Assembly: GCF_018736145.1 (NCBI RefSeq)
Contig: NZ_CP059997.1
Coordinates: forward strand, 3,037,501 to 3,101,500
DNA length: 64,000 bases
Source of the DNA: Amycolatopsis sp. CA-230715
GTDB taxonomy: Bacteria > Actinomycetota > Actinomycetes > Mycobacteriales > Pseudonocardiaceae
Direction: 5' to 3'
Positions within the stretch are counted from its first letter, which is position 1; each line of letters starts with the position of its first letter. The translations under genes were made by a program, and so were the position numbers. Positions 1 through 7,518 of this stretch are shown here, piece after piece. The notes beneath the pieces were generated by a model that was not told the origin of the DNA, made no database searches, and saw nothing but the letters and a program-made list of their open reading frames with translations.

Positions 1-171
1 TACGCCGCGGGCCTCGCCGTCGGGTTCTGGGAGAGCGAGGACGACATCCGCGCCAACTGGGCGAAGGACAAGCAGTGGGACCCGGCGATGGACGAGAATC
101 GCCGCGAATCGGAGTACCGGAACTGGAAGAAGGCCGTCACGAGGACCTTCGACTGGGTCGAAGGCGAGTGA
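1..171 (+). CDS. glpK: Glycerol kinase, C-terminal fragment
   Basis: This is the 3' end of a gene that starts before the window. It encodes the last 56 residues and stops with TGA at 169-171. The peptide opens YAAGLAVGFW, continues with the W-x-x-x-x-x-WDPAM pattern, and ends with a YRNWKKAVTRT-like stretch. That is the conserved C-terminal part of FGGY-family glycerol kinase, which phosphorylates glycerol to glycerol 3-phosphate in the cytoplasm. The lost upstream part holds the catalytic domain, so activity cannot be judged here. Another FGGY kinase is possible but the tail fits GlpK best. Confidence 0.85.
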   Translation, partial: YAAGLAVGFWESEDDIRANWAKDKQWDPAMDENRRESEYRNWKKAVTRTFDWVEGE

Positions 172-563
172 CCTTCGACAGCGGTCGGGCGATCCGTGTC
201 TGGTTCCCGAAGGGGACCTTCAGGGAAGTTCAGCGCCGCGAACTCGGCTGTGTACGGGCTTCTCCTGTCTCGACGGGGATCTGGTGATGCTCTGAAGGTG
301 ACTTTCGGGGACTTGAACGCCCCGAAAGCCACTTTCGGGGCATGCGCGTCGCGGCGGTCGAGCGTGCGAGGGGTGGATTCGCGGCGTCTAGCGCCCCGAA
401 GGCCACCTTCGGGGCATGCGCAGCCCGGCCCACACGCCCGCGAGGGCCGAGAAAGTGGCGCTGGAGTCCCCGAAGGTGGCCTTCGGGGACCAAACGGAGC
501 GCCCCGCCGCCGACTACCGCACCCGCCACTCGTCGCGCGCACCGCACCCGGCTCGCGCTCCCT
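172..563. repeat. Interspersed repeat mosaic with REP-like palindromes
   Basis: No credible gene lies here. The stretch is a mosaic of the repeat family seen throughout the window. Palindromes with arms like CCCCGAAGG/CCTTCGGGG lie at about 204-227 (degenerate), 290-310, 320-340, 394-414 and 468-488. The linkers, for example GCGAGGGCCGAGAAAGTGGC at 440-459 and a GCATGC next to the palindrome, recur at 20580-20720 and 58650-58730. Open frames through it are by-products of the GC-rich repeat. Confidence 0.8.
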
Positions 564-1478
564 TCACGAAAGCACTTCGGCGACGCATTTCGCGGCGTCC
601 GCGAGCAGCGGGTAACGGGCCTCGGCCTCGTACCCGGCGCGGTCGGTCATGATCGCCAGCACGCACGGTTCGCGCCGCGGCGGCCACAGCACGGCGACGT
701 CGTTGGCCCGCCCGTAGTCGCCGTGCCCGGTCTTGTTCGCCACGCCCCAGGTTCCCGGCACGCCTGCCCTGATCGTGTTCGCGCCGGTGGTGCTGCGCCG
801 CAACCAGTCCGTCACGAGCGCCCGCGCCTCCGGGGGCAGCGCGTCGCCGAGCACGATCCGTTGGTAGGCGCCCGCGATCGCGCGCGGTGTGCTGGTGTCC
901 CTCGGGTCACCGGGTGGCGTCCGGTTGAGGTACGGCTCGTACTGGTCCATCCGGCTCGCGGTGTCGCCGAGGCCGCGGAAGTAGCTCGTCAACCCGGCCG
1001 GTCCCCCGATGTCGCGCATCAGCAGGTTGCCCGCGGTGCCGTCGCTGTACCGGATGGCCGCGTCGCACAGGTCCCGCACGGTCATACCGGTGCCGATGTG
1101 CTGCTGGGTGATCGGCGAGATCGAGTTGACCTCCGCACGGGTGTAGCGCACCACGGTATCCAAATAGGACAGTGGGTGCGCCCGCAGCACGGCGGCCGCC
1201 GCGACCGTCTTGAACGTCGAGCACAGCGCGAAGCGCTCGTCCTGCCGGTAGCCGGCGGAAACACCGGAGCCGGTGGCGTGGACACCGAGCCGCGCTTCGT
1301 ATTTCCGTTCCAGCGCGGCCAATCGCTCCCGTACCGCGTTCTCGTCGATCCCGGCGCTCGGCCGGGGCGGCGCCACCGGTGCCGGGGCTCCCGCCGGTGG
1401 GCCCGCGCAGCCGGGAAGCGCCAGCGCCAGTGCTCCCGACAACGCGACACGGCGGGAGACCCGCACCGGTTTCGTCAT
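564..1478 (-). CDS. Class A beta-lactamase, BlaC-like (SDG type)
   Basis: Serine beta-lactamase of 304 residues that hydrolyses beta-lactams outside the membrane. The N-terminus carries a twin-arginine signal (SRRVALSG) followed by an LPGC lipobox at residues 21-24, so Tat export and lipidation are likely. Catalytic motifs are all present: STFK at 87-90, SDG at 145-147 in place of the usual SDN, the omega-loop Glu in EPYLN at 181, and KTG at 249-251. SDG is also found in M. tuberculosis BlaC. The ATG at 1478 overlaps the stop of the upstream beta-lactamase in an ATGA, so the two are probably translationally coupled. Confidence 0.93.
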   Translation of the reverse strand: MTKPVRVSRRVALSGALALALPGCAGPPAGAPAPVAPPRPSAGIDENAVRERLAALERKYEARLGVHATGSGVSAGYRQDERFALCSTFKTVAAAAVLRAHPLSYLDTVVRYTRAEVNSISPITQQHIGTGMTVRDLCDAAIRYSDGTAGNLLMRDIGGPAGLTSYFRGLGDTASRMDQYEPYLNRTPPGDPRDTSTPRAIAGAYQRIVLGDALPPEARALVTDWLRRSTTGANTIRAGVPGTWGVANKTGHGDYGRANDVAVLWPPRREPCVLAIMTDRAGYEAEARYPLLADAAKCVAEVLS

Positions 1479-2374
1479 GGCTGACCGGTCACCTCGTGCG
1501 CGAGGATCCTGGCGGTGTCCGCGACGGTCTTGTCGTCGAGGGGCGCACCCTTCTCGCCATAGGTGTAGACCACGAAGATCAGCGGCTTTCCCGAGGACGG
1601 CCAGGCGACCGCGATGTCGTTGGCCCCGGCGATCGCGCTGTAGGTGCCGGTCTTGTCGCCGACCGTCCACGATGGAGGGAGCCCGGCGCGGATGCGCTTC
1701 GTCCCGGTCTTGCTGCCGCGGAGCCAGCCGTTGAGCACGTCGCGGTCGGCGGGCGCCAGCGCGTGCCCCACGGCCACCGAGGCGAGATCGCGGCCCATGG
1801 CCGCGGGCGTGGTCGTGTCGTGCCGCTGCCCCGGCGCCCAGTCGTTCAGCCCGGGTTCGAGCCGGTCCGACCGGGAGATCGGGTCGCCGAGCGAGCGGTA
1901 GTAACGGGTCAGCCCCGCCGGGCCGCCGATCTGGTCGAACAGGAGGTTGGCCGCGGTGTTGTCGCTGACGGTCACCGCTGCCGACGCCAGTTCCGCGACC
2001 GTCATCCCGGTGGCCCCGTGCCCGTTGACCGGCGAGCCGTCCAGCGGCACCTCCCGGTCCGGGGTCCAGTGGATCCGCCGCTCCATCAGCCCGGGATCGG
2101 ACCGGCGCGCCCGGTCCAGCACGGCCGCGGCCTCGGCGGCCTTGAACGTGGAAAGCGTCGGGAACAACTCGTGTGCCCGGTAGCCGACCGCCTTCCCGGT
2201 CGCCGTGTCGAGCGCGAAGGCGCCGATGTGGCGGTGCGACGAGGCTTCCAGGTCCCGCAGCTGCCGGGTGACGTCGTACGCGGGTGCGCTCGGGGTCGCC
2301 GAGGCGAGGCCCGTTCCCGCCAGCAATGTCGAAATCGCCGTCGCCAAAACGAGCCGGAATCTCCAGCGGTGCAT
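1475..2374 (-). CDS. Class A beta-lactamase (SDN type), first gene of a tandem pair
   Basis: Secreted serine beta-lactamase of 299 residues. The signal peptide occupies about residues 1-28 with a likely AxA-type cleavage near LASA-TP. Motifs are STFK at 75-78, SDN at 137-139, EPGLN with the general-base Glu at 173, and KTG at 241-243, so the enzyme looks intact. I chose the ATG at 2374, which gives a compact signal peptide; a start at 2416 would add residues before it. The gene lies upstream of a second class A enzyme and overlaps it by 4 bp. No AmpR- or BlaI-type regulator is adjacent. Confidence 0.92.
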   Translation of the reverse strand: MHRWRFRLVLATAISTLLAGTGLASATPSAPAYDVTRQLRDLEASSHRHIGAFALDTATGKAVGYRAHELFPTLSTFKAAEAAAVLDRARRSDPGLMERRIHWTPDREVPLDGSPVNGHGATGMTVAELASAAVTVSDNTAANLLFDQIGGPAGLTRYYRSLGDPISRSDRLEPGLNDWAPGQRHDTTTPAAMGRDLASVAVGHALAPADRDVLNGWLRGSKTGTKRIRAGLPPSWTVGDKTGTYSAIAGANDIAVAWPSSGKPLIFVVYTYGEKGAPLDDKTVADTARILAHEVTGQP

Positions 2375-2506
2375 TCGGTAGCTCCAACCAAGAGTCGGTG
2401 ATGTGCCTGGCTTCAACCAAGCAGCCCGGTCCGGCCCCTGTCCAATAGAGCACCGCGCGGAAAACCATTCGGTTTCGATATCGGCGCAGGTCAGCCCGCA
2501 CGACGA

Positions 2507-2550
2507 ACGCCGGGTCCCCCGAAGGAAAGGGCATTCGGGGAACCCGGCGT
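2507..2550 (-). terminator. Hairpin terminator after the 2567-3259 gene
   Basis: Two 17-base arms (2507-2523 and 2534-2550) pair with one mismatch around a 10-base loop. The hairpin lies directly downstream of the leftward gene ending at 2567 and upstream of the beta-lactamase pair. There is no long T run on the minus strand, so it may act as an actinobacterial stem-only terminator. Confidence 0.6.
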
Positions 2551-2566
2551 GTCGTTTTCACCTTCA

Positions 2567-3259
2567 CTACAGGGCGAGGCTGCCGTCACCGGTCTCCGGA
2601 GCGCCGGACGGAATCCGCGCCGTTTGCTTCCCCGGCGGGACCGGCGCCGGGCCACCACCGGAACCCGGCACCGTGAAACCGGCCGAATAGGTCCGTTCGG
2701 GACAGGTGACCGAAACCGAATGCTTTCCGGGCTTGGCGTTCGCCGCGACCGTCGCGCGCCAGTGCCGCGTACCCGCGATGACGAAGTTCGTCAGCGCCGC
2801 TGACACTGGCTTGGCTTTGGCGTTGTTGCGGCAGCCCGCTTCGACGTCCACCTGTTCCCCCGGTTTCGCCGAATTCGGGGACACGCTGATCCAGCCGCAG
2901 GACCCGGTCGATCCCGGCGCGAGCTGGCATTCCGAACCGGTGACCGTGAAGGTCGTGGTGACCGGCTGGGTCCAGTTGTGGCAGCGCATGCTGGCGGTGT
3001 AGGTGCCCGGTTTCGCCACCACCTTCCCGGACTGGCCCGCGGCGATCGGCGCGACGAAACCCGGTGAGGTGATCGGGCCGATCGGCCCGGCGTCGACCGG
3101 GCAGTACGCGGTGCTGATGGTGATGGCGCCGTTCACCGGCACCTCGGCCGGGCTCACCTTGAGCTCCGGCGGGCGGGTCGCGCTGGCCGTCGACGCCATG
3201 ACCAGGCTCCCCGCCACCGCCAGCAGGCCGCCCGCCAGAATGATCCTTCGCATCTTCAT
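2567..3259 (-). CDS. Secreted protein of unknown function with GAPETGDG C-terminus
   Basis: Protein of 230 residues with a clear Sec signal peptide (about 1-28, ending ASA-TR). The mature part has two beta-rich repeats of about 90 residues, each with paired Cys (TAYC...MRCHNW and ECQL...CGW...GC...TCPE), suggesting disulfide-bonded Ig-like modules. The tail reads PSGAPETGDGSLAL and then stops. The GAPxTGDG stretch resembles wall-sorting tails of related actinomycete proteins, but the hydrophobic anchor and basic tail are missing. The ATG at 3259 follows GGAGGAGAC with good spacing. A class F sortase gene lies upstream. Function is unknown. Confidence 0.75.
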   Translation of the reverse strand: MKMRRIILAGGLLAVAGSLVMASTASATRPPELKVSPAEVPVNGAITISTAYCPVDAGPIGPITSPGFVAPIAAGQSGKVVAKPGTYTASMRCHNWTQPVTTTFTVTGSECQLAPGSTGSCGWISVSPNSAKPGEQVDVEAGCRNNAKAKPVSAALTNFVIAGTRHWRATVAANAKPGKHSVSVTCPERTYSAGFTVPGSGGGPAPVPPGKQTARIPSGAPETGDGSLAL

Positions 3260-3419
3260 CGCAAGTCTCCTCCAGGCTGTGCTTCTCCTGTGTACACACC
3301 CGAGGAGGTGAAAAGGTTGCCCTTCAAGGAAAAATGGCGATTCACCAGACAGTCCACAAAGGACTAGCCGCCAGGGTGCATCCTGGCAGCGGTCGCATCA
3401 CCCGCGACTATGTTGTGTC

Positions 3420-3600
3420 TCGTTAAGCGGCGGAGCCGCTTGAGTGGGCAAGCAACCGGCACCGCCGCGGGTTCTCAGCGGTCTTCTCGCGAGGACAGCT
3501 TCAACGTGGTGAATTGGCATTCATGAGTTGGAGATCCCGGAGCGAGAAGGCCGCTGAGGTTCCGCCACCCGCACCGCCACGCAGACCACTTCCGAAGTAT
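3420..3600 (+). repeat. Interspersed repeat element, copy A, with a short conserved reading frame
   Basis: The 3' half (about 3505-3585) matches, in opposite orientation, the segment 17430-17520. Shared text includes GAGATCCCGGAGCGAG, then a GAGGTTCCG stretch and CCCGCACCGCCACGCA. Both copies open with ATG (3523 here) and read in one frame as M-x-x-R-S-R-S-E-x-x-x-E-V-P-x-P-A-P-P-R. Upstream are a small hairpin (AAGCGGC at 3425-3431, GCCGCTT at 3435-3441) and a GTGG...TGGC box. It could be a mobile or repetitive element remnant, or a real tiny ORF. Confidence 0.6.
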
Positions 3601-3603
3601 CAC

Positions 3604-4260
3604 CTACCCGAGCGTCGCGTAGACGATGATGTTGTCCCGGTAGCTGTGCGCGGCGTGGTCGAAACTGCCGCCGCAGGTGATGAGGCGGAGCTCCGGTGCC
3701 GCGGTGTCGCCGTAGACCGCGTCGGTCGGGAAGGTGTCCTTGGGCACCTGGTCGACCTCCCGCACCACGAAACGCGCCGTCGAACCGTCCTTTCTGGACA
3801 CCGTGACCGCGTCGCCGGGTTTCAGCTCCTTGAGGCGGAAGAAGATTCCCGGCAGCTTGTTGCCGTCCACGTGCCCGAGCACCACCGCGGGCCCGGTCTC
3901 GCCCGGCGTCGGCCCGTACCGGTACCACCCGGCCTGCATCGGCTGGGACACCGGCGGCACCTCGATGGTGTCGTCCGCGTTGAGCCCGAGCGGGATCAGC
4001 GACGAGTGCGCGCCGAGCTTCGGGATGTCGATGGCGGCCGGTTCCGAGCGCGGCATCGCGTTCGGCGGCCTCGGGGCCTGCGCCTTGACCTGCTCCGTTG
4101 TCGGCGACGGCGTCGCGGCCCCGTCCTCGTGCCGCTGGGTCAGCAGCACCACGACCGCGGCCAGCGCCGCGGCCACGACCACCGCGACCACCGCGACCAC
4201 CGCGACCACGCCGATCAGGGCACGCCTGCGCCCCGCGATCCGCTTCTCCGCTACGGCCAT
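3604..4260 (-). CDS. Class F sortase
   Basis: Membrane-anchored transpeptidase of 218 residues that cleaves sorting signals and links proteins to the envelope. A transmembrane helix spans about residues 14-40. The catalytic core runs from about 75 to 218 with the class F signatures GWYRYGPTPGE, GPAVVLGHVDG (His130), LRLITCGGSFD (Cys196) and SYRDN (Arg208). All three catalytic residues are present. The ATG at 4260 follows GGGAGGAAGCGC. The upstream gene 4324-4536 encodes a small protein with a signal peptide and C-terminal TM plus basic tail, which is a plausible partner or substrate. Confidence 0.92.
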   Translation of the reverse strand: MAVAEKRIAGRRRALIGVVAVVAVVAVVVAAALAAVVVLLTQRHEDGAATPSPTTEQVKAQAPRPPNAMPRSEPAAIDIPKLGAHSSLIPLGLNADDTIEVPPVSQPMQAGWYRYGPTPGETGPAVVLGHVDGNKLPGIFFRLKELKPGDAVTVSRKDGSTARFVVREVDQVPKDTFPTDAVYGDTAAPELRLITCGGSFDHAAHSYRDNIIVYATLG

Positions 4261-4323
4261 GCGCTTCCTCCCTTGGCCTCATTGTCCACCACGCGGCACG
4301 GGCCGTCCGGGTTGCCGCGGCGC

Positions 4324-4536
4324 TCAGGATCGGGTGCCGTAGCGGCGGCGGGTCAGCACCACCACGCTCCCGGCGAGCGCGGCGGCCGCCGCGGCCCCAC
4401 CCGCGATCTGGCCCGCGTCGTCGGCCTGGGACGGTGTCTCGCCGCCGTCCGCGGGCCCGGTGGCGAAGGCCGTGACCGGCGAAAGCAGCGCGAACCCGGC
4501 GGCGATCCCGGCAATGGTGACGGTCCTGCGGATCAT
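4324..4536 (-). CDS. Small secreted or membrane-anchored protein upstream of sortase
   Basis: Protein of 70 residues. Residues 1-25 form a signal peptide (MIRRTVTIAG...). A short acidic Gly/Asp/Thr region follows, then a hydrophobic helix (AGGAAAAAALAGSVVVL) and a basic tail, RRRYGTRS. This signal-linker-TM-basic-tail plan is that of a minimal sortase substrate, but no clear LPxTG-like motif precedes the helix. The ATG at 4536 has GGGAG six bases upstream and is preferred over the ATG at 4563. The sortase follows after 63 bp in the same direction. Confidence 0.7.
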   Translation of the reverse strand: MIRRTVTIAGIAAGFALLSPVTAFATGPADGGETPSQADDAGQIAGGAAAAAALAGSVVVLTRRRYGTRS

Positions 4537-4684
4537 GGCGATCTCCCTCGCGAAAAATGGCATGCGGGTATTATCGGATGAAGTGACTGAATTGCTTTTC
4601 TCCTGTTTTCGACGCTTCCCTCGCGTCTCATTAATAATGACGCCTCGGGCACGAGAAGGTTGCCGGAATGCTTACCCCCAAACG

Positions 4685-4720
4685 AAAACCGCCGGGAGGA
4701 ATGCCCCTCCCGGCGGTTTT
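4685..4720. terminator. Perfect bidirectional hairpin terminator
   Basis: A 15-base perfect stem (4685-4699 pairs with 4706-4720) closes a 6-base loop. It begins with AAAA and ends with TTTT, so it can act as an intrinsic terminator on either strand. It follows the leftward gene 4738-5217 and insulates the sortase pair. Confidence 0.9.
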
Positions 4721-4737
4721 CACGTCGATGTGCGCGC

Positions 4738-5217
4738 TCAGCGAGCGGTGCCCCCGCCGCCCGCCTTGGCCGCGCCGCGCGGCACGGCGTGGACCTGCTT
4801 CGCGTGTACGACGAAGGTGGTGGTGTGCTGCTGCCCCACGCAGTCCAGGGTGAGCGGGTAGGTGCCGGGCGGGGTTCCCGGCTTCAGCGTCGCGGTGGCG
4901 GTGAGGTTGCCCGGCGCGCTCACGAGCTGCACGTAGCTGTAGTCGCCGAAGGTCAGCACCGGCGAGGAGAACTTCGCGCCCGCCGGGGCGTTCAGGGTCG
5001 TCGAGCCCGGTGCGAGGCAGCCGCCGATCGCGATGTTGGTGTCGTTGTTCTGGTAGTTGCCCACCAGCCCCGTGGTCACCGCGGTGTCCCGGTTCAGCTG
5101 GACCTTGCCCGCCCATTCCGGCTGCCCCGGCTGGGCCGGTTGCCCTGCTGAGCCGGTCGCCGGTGCCGCCAGCAGCGTCGCCCCGATCGTCAGCGCCGCC
5201 ACGACCACGTTCTTCAT
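4738..5217 (-). CDS. Secreted protein of unknown function
   Basis: Protein of 159 residues with a Sec signal (MKNVVVAALTIGATLLAAP..., cleavage near residue 24). The mature part is a single beta-sandwich-like module with one Cys pair (GGCLAPGS and LDCVGQ). This resembles one repeat of the protein at 2567-3259, with the same YPLTLDC/YTASMRC spacing. The tail VPRGAAKAGGGGTAR looks like a decayed version of the GAPxTGGG tail and lacks an anchor helix. ATG at 5217 chosen for the signal peptide. Function unknown; it may belong to the same cell-surface set as the sortase. Confidence 0.7.
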   Translation of the reverse strand: MKNVVVAALTIGATLLAAPATGSAGQPAQPGQPEWAGKVQLNRDTAVTTGLVGNYQNNDTNIAIGGCLAPGSTTLNAPAGAKFSSPVLTFGDYSYVQLVSAPGNLTATATLKPGTPPGTYPLTLDCVGQQHTTTFVVHAKQVHAVPRGAAKAGGGGTAR

Positions 5218-5303
5218 CCGCACTTGGTAACCCACCCCGTGTTGCTCTTGTCCCGACGCCCGCAAGACGTCCCACCACTCCCAGGGGTTGCCTGCTTTTC
5301 CGA

Positions 5304-6707
5304 CTAGTCCAGATCGTCGTGGCGCATGAGCTGGCGGCCCGCTTCGGTGATCGAGCCGGACAGCGACGGATAGACCGAGAAGGTCAGCGCGAGGTGTTCG
5401 ACGGTCAGCTGGTTCTGCACGGCCAGCGCGATCGGCAGGATCAGCTCGCTCGCCGTCGGCGCCACCACGACCCCGCCGACGACCACCCCGGTCGCCGGGC
5501 GGCAGAACAGCTTCACGAAACCGCGGCGCAGGCCCTCCATCTTCGCCCTGGCGTTGGTGGCGAGCGGCAGCATGATCGTGCGCGCGGGCACCTCGCCCGA
5601 GTCGATGGCCTGCTGGCTGATCCCGACCGTGGCGATTTCGGGATGGGTGAACACGTTCGCCGCGACCGTCTTGAGCTTGATCGGCGCGACGCCCTCGCCG
5701 AGCGCGTGCCACATCGCGATCCGGCCCTGCATGCTGGCGACCGAGGCGAGCATCAGCACGCCGGTGCAGTCCCCCGCCGCGTAGACACCGGACACGGCCG
5801 TGCGGGAAACCCGGTCGACGGTGATGAACCCGCCGGGCCCCGGCTCGATGCCGACGCGGTCGAGGCCGATGTCACCGGTGTTCGGGACGGAGCCGACGGT
5901 CATCAGCGCGTGGCTGGCCTCGATCTGCCTGCCGTCGGCGAGATGCACCACGACACCGTCGGCGGTGCGTTCGACGCGATCCGCGCGGGCGCGCTTGGCG
6001 ACCGTGGTGCCCCGCTGGGAGAACACCTCTTCGAGCACCGCGGCCGCGTCGGCGTCCTCGTGCGGGAGCACCCTGTCGCGGCTGGAGACGACGGTGACCT
6101 TGACGCCCATCTCGGTGTAGGCCGAGGCGAACTCGGCACCGGTGACACCGGACCCGATGACCACCAGGTGCTCCGGCAGCTCGCGCAGGTCGTAGAGCTG
6201 CCGCCAGTCCAGGATCCGCTCGCCGTCGGGCACCGCGCCGGGCAGCACCCTCGGCGTGGCACCGGTGGCGATCAGCACGACGTCGGCGTCGACCACGCTC
6301 TGCTCGCCGTTCGCCTGGGTGATCGCGACCTTGTGCGTGGCGAGACCCGGCTCGTCGTCGCAGAACCGCGCCTCGCCGATGATCAGGTGCACGCCTTCGC
6401 GCTGCAGCCTGGCCTTGATGTCGGCGGACTGCGCCAGCGCGAGGCCCTTGACCCTGCCGTGCACGGTGCGCAGGTCGATGCTGGTGTCCGCGAGGTCCGT
6501 GGTGATGCCCAGTTCGCTCAGCCCGTGCATGCCCGCGCGGGCGCCGGACGAGGCGATGAAGGTCTTCGACGGAACGCAGTCGTAGAGCACGCATGCGCCG
6601 CCGAGACCGTCGCGCTCGACCACGGTGACGTCCGCGCCGTGCTGCGCGGCCACCAGTGCGGCCTCGTAACCCGCGGGTCCGCCACCCATGATCACGATCC
6701 TGGTCAC
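5304..6707 (-). CDS. lpdA: NAD(P)H-quinone dehydrogenase / flavoprotein disulfide-reductase family, LpdA type
   Basis: FAD-dependent pyridine nucleotide oxidoreductase of 467 residues. It has the FAD-binding GGGPAGYEAA (8-17), the GGACVLYDCVPSK active-site region with Cys39 and Cys44, a NAD-binding VIGSGVTGAEFA segment, and an AAGDCTG FAD motif. The C-terminal dimer domain reads VYPSLSGSITEAG, so the His-Glu dyad of true disulfide reductases is missing. M. tuberculosis LpdA (Rv3303c) reduces quinones rather than lipoamide, and this fits. GTG at 6707 follows GAGGAG. The divergent neighbour is the GGCT-like gene, as in M. tuberculosis. Confidence 0.9.
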   Translation of the reverse strand: MTRIVIMGGGPAGYEAALVAAQHGADVTVVERDGLGGACVLYDCVPSKTFIASSGARAGMHGLSELGITTDLADTSIDLRTVHGRVKGLALAQSADIKARLQREGVHLIIGEARFCDDEPGLATHKVAITQANGEQSVVDADVVLIATGATPRVLPGAVPDGERILDWRQLYDLRELPEHLVVIGSGVTGAEFASAYTEMGVKVTVVSSRDRVLPHEDADAAAVLEEVFSQRGTTVAKRARADRVERTADGVVVHLADGRQIEASHALMTVGSVPNTGDIGLDRVGIEPGPGGFITVDRVSRTAVSGVYAAGDCTGVLMLASVASMQGRIAMWHALGEGVAPIKLKTVAANVFTHPEIATVGISQQAIDSGEVPARTIMLPLATNARAKMEGLRRGFVKLFCRPATGVVVGGVVVAPTASELILPIALAVQNQLTVEHLALTFSVYPSLSGSITEAGRQLMRHDDLD

Positions 6708-6830
6708 CTGCTGCTCCTCTGCGTTCGCGGCCCTGCGCCAACCGTACGCGGGCGGAATTTCGTCCGGTTGGGTGGCCGGACACCCCCGGTGCGTCCCTTC
6801 GGGCGAGGTCAAGGTCGCTAGGCTGTGCCC

Positions 6831-7295
6831 GTGCCGTTGTATGCCGCGTACGGATCCAACATGGAGCCCGCCCAGATGATGGAGCGAGCCCCGCATTCAC
6901 CGATGGCGGGGACCGGCTGGCTGGAAGGCTGGCGGCTGACCTTCGGCGGCGAGGACATCGGCTGGGAAGGCGCGCTCGCCACCATCGTCGAAGACCCCGG
7001 CTCGCGGGTGTTCGTGGTGCTCTACGACGTCACCACGCTCGACGAAGACGGGCTCGACCGCTGGGAAGGCGGCGAGCTCGGCATGCACAACAAGATCCGG
7101 CTGCGCGTGCAGACCATGGACGGCTCGGTGCTGGCGTGGCTGTACGTGCTCGACGCCTACGAAGGCGGCCTGCCCTCGGCGCGCTACCTCGGCGTGCTCG
7201 CCGACGCCGCCGAAGCCGCCGCCGCCCCCGCGGACTACGTCGACGCGCTGCGCACCCGCCCCTGCCAGGGCATCGGCCCCGAAGGCCGCGCCTGA
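6831..7295 (+). CDS. Gamma-glutamylcyclotransferase-like protein
   Basis: Cytoplasmic GGCT-fold protein of 154 residues. It opens with PLYAAYGSNM, the YGSN glycine-rich loop of the family, and has an acidic region around LDRWEG where the catalytic Glu is expected. The family cleaves gamma-glutamyl peptides to 5-oxoproline, but the substrate here is unknown. GTG starts at 6825 and 6831 are both possible; 6831 gives MPLYAAYGSN, which matches family N-termini. It lies divergent to lpdA in the order remembered for Rv3303c-Rv3304. Confidence 0.82.
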   Translation: MPLYAAYGSNMEPAQMMERAPHSPMAGTGWLEGWRLTFGGEDIGWEGALATIVEDPGSRVFVVLYDVTTLDEDGLDRWEGGELGMHNKIRLRVQTMDGSVLAWLYVLDAYEGGLPSARYLGVLADAAEAAAAPADYVDALRTRPCQGIGPEGRA

Positions 7296-7421
7296 CCCTC
7301 CGCGCTGCTTCGCACCCCCGCTCCCCATGCCCCGAAGGGGCGTCGCGCACAGGTCAGTCGGTCCAGCACTGCAACGCGGGGTGAACGGCTGGCGCAGGGT
7401 GGGGGAACATCCGGAACGGGG

Positions 7422-7461
7422 TTATCCACAAATGTGGATAGATCTGTCCACCTGTGGACAA
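7422..7461. promoter_or_regulatory. Cluster of four DnaA-box-like sites
   Basis: Within 40 bp lie TTATCCACA (7422-7430), inverted CTATCCACA (7433-7441), CTGTCCACC (7444-7452) and inverted TTGTCCACA (7453-7461). The first pair forms a perfect inverted repeat, TATCCACA-aa-TGTGGATA. The second pair forms GTCCAC-ct-GTGGAC. The site sits between two convergent genes, so it is not an obvious promoter. It may bind DnaA, for example for titration, or another dyad-binding protein. Confidence 0.6.
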
Positions 7462-7468
7462 GTGGAAG

Positions 7469-7502
7469 CCGCGCACCCCGAGTGGTGGCTCGGGGTGCGC
7501 GG
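7469..7502. terminator. Perfect hairpin between convergent genes
   Basis: Arms of 14 bases (7469-7482 and 7489-7502) pair perfectly around a TGGTGG loop. The hairpin lies between the ends of the GGCT-like gene and the amidohydrolase and can terminate both. There is no T run. Confidence 0.8.
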
Positions 7503-7518
7503 ACGTGGGGGGGCGCGG

